A stretch of DNA of 54,732 bases from Pseudomonadota bacterium (GTDB lineage Bacteria > Pseudomonadota > Alphaproteobacteria > Micropepsales > Micropepsaceae): the NCBI GenBank assembly GCA_021851325.1, contig JAJZDZ010000019.1, positions 1 through 54,732 on the forward strand, given 5' to 3'. The notes below the pieces were generated by a model. The model searched no databases, was not told the DNA's origin, and saw nothing but the letters and a program-made list of their open reading frames with translations. Every line of letters starts with the position of its first letter. Position 1 is the first letter of the stretch. Shown here piece by piece: positions 54,621 to 54,732 of the stretch. A program made the position numbers and the translations under genes.

Positions 54621-54732
54621 TCATGTGAAGTCGGCTGCATATCCGGCGTGACGGAAGAAGTTCCAGCATTCGGTTGGTTTGAATAGGTGACAGATGTTGC
54701 CGATTGCCTGCCAGAGTGCCTCGATGGTTCGG
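54621..54732 (-). mobile_element. 3' end of an IS630-family transposase gene
   Basis: Reading inward from the window edge on the minus strand gives RTIEALWQAIGNICHLFKPTECWNFFRHAGYAADFT and a stop at 54623-54621. This is the characteristic C-terminus of IS630-type DDE transposases (IGN...F.P.EC.NFF..AGY). Only the last 36 codons lie in the window, so it cannot be said whether the element is intact. The terminal inverted repeat was not identified with confidence. Confidence 0.75.

Noticed and set aside
1..54732. CRISPR array or rRNA/tRNA genes
   Set aside because: No regularly spaced repeats and no conserved RNA gene sequence were noticed on either strand.

Overview
The window looks like a chromosomal segment of an alphaproteobacterium, probably of the Sphingomonadales, Caulobacterales or Rhizomicrobium kind. 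The reasons are moderately high GC, two TonB-dependent receptors whose TonB box reads IEEVVVTA, GPH-type transporters placed beside such receptors, and -35 elements close to TTGAC(A/G). The lineage is an inference from gene style and was not tested by a search.

Region A (about 0.26-12.3 kb) is an acyl-CoA catabolic cluster. It holds a two-subunit coenzyme-B12 acyl-CoA mutase (minus strand), and on the plus strand a divergent iron-alcohol-dehydrogenase-family oxidoreductase, a TetR regulator, an acyl-CoA ligase, a TonB receptor, a metallo-beta-lactamase-fold hydrolase, an SDR, an acyl-CoA dehydrogenase and a crotonase. The mutase large subunit lacks several residues that define the known mutases, so its substrate is open.

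Region B (about 12.6-34.6 kb) is a peptide and amino-acid catabolic island. It encodes an omega-amino-acid transaminase, an FAH-family enzyme, an asparaginase, a dipeptide epimerase, a second crotonase, a class I aminotransferase with a DUF1330 protein, a serine hydrolase of the beta-lactamase/D-aminopeptidase fold, an SDR, PepN, an amidase, a second TonB receptor, a second TetR regulator, a DmpA/BapA-type self-cleaving aminopeptidase, a glutamate-1-semialdehyde/beta-phenylalanine-type aminotransferase and an MFS transporter. Reading the intergenic regions gives eight copies of one 19-bp palindrome (half-site about ATRTGAAC, 3-bp spacer) at six promoter regions from 18.4 to 34.6 kb. One copy precedes the operon that ends in the second TetR gene, so this looks like one autoregulated regulon for uptake and breakdown of a peptide-like substrate.

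About 2 kb without convincing genes (34.6-36.6 kb) separates the island from a complete potassium system, kdpF-A-B-C-D-E (36.6-44.6 kb). This operon begins with a 27-residue membrane microprotein and has a direct repeat in its promoter region. Next come a ModE-like winged-helix regulator with its own palindrome (45.1-45.5 kb) and a peptide ABC transporter on the minus strand (binding lipoprotein, fused double ATPase, two permeases; 45.8-51.8 kb). An oppositely oriented secreted-protein gene is wedged inside the transporter locus. Histidine ammonia-lyase (minus) and a nitronate-monooxygenase-like protein (plus) follow. The window ends in the 3' end of an IS630-type transposase.

I saw no rRNA, tRNA or CRISPR array. 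Start codons were re-chosen from ribosome-binding sites and protein alignment where the longest frame looked too long, and several genes appear to start with TTG.
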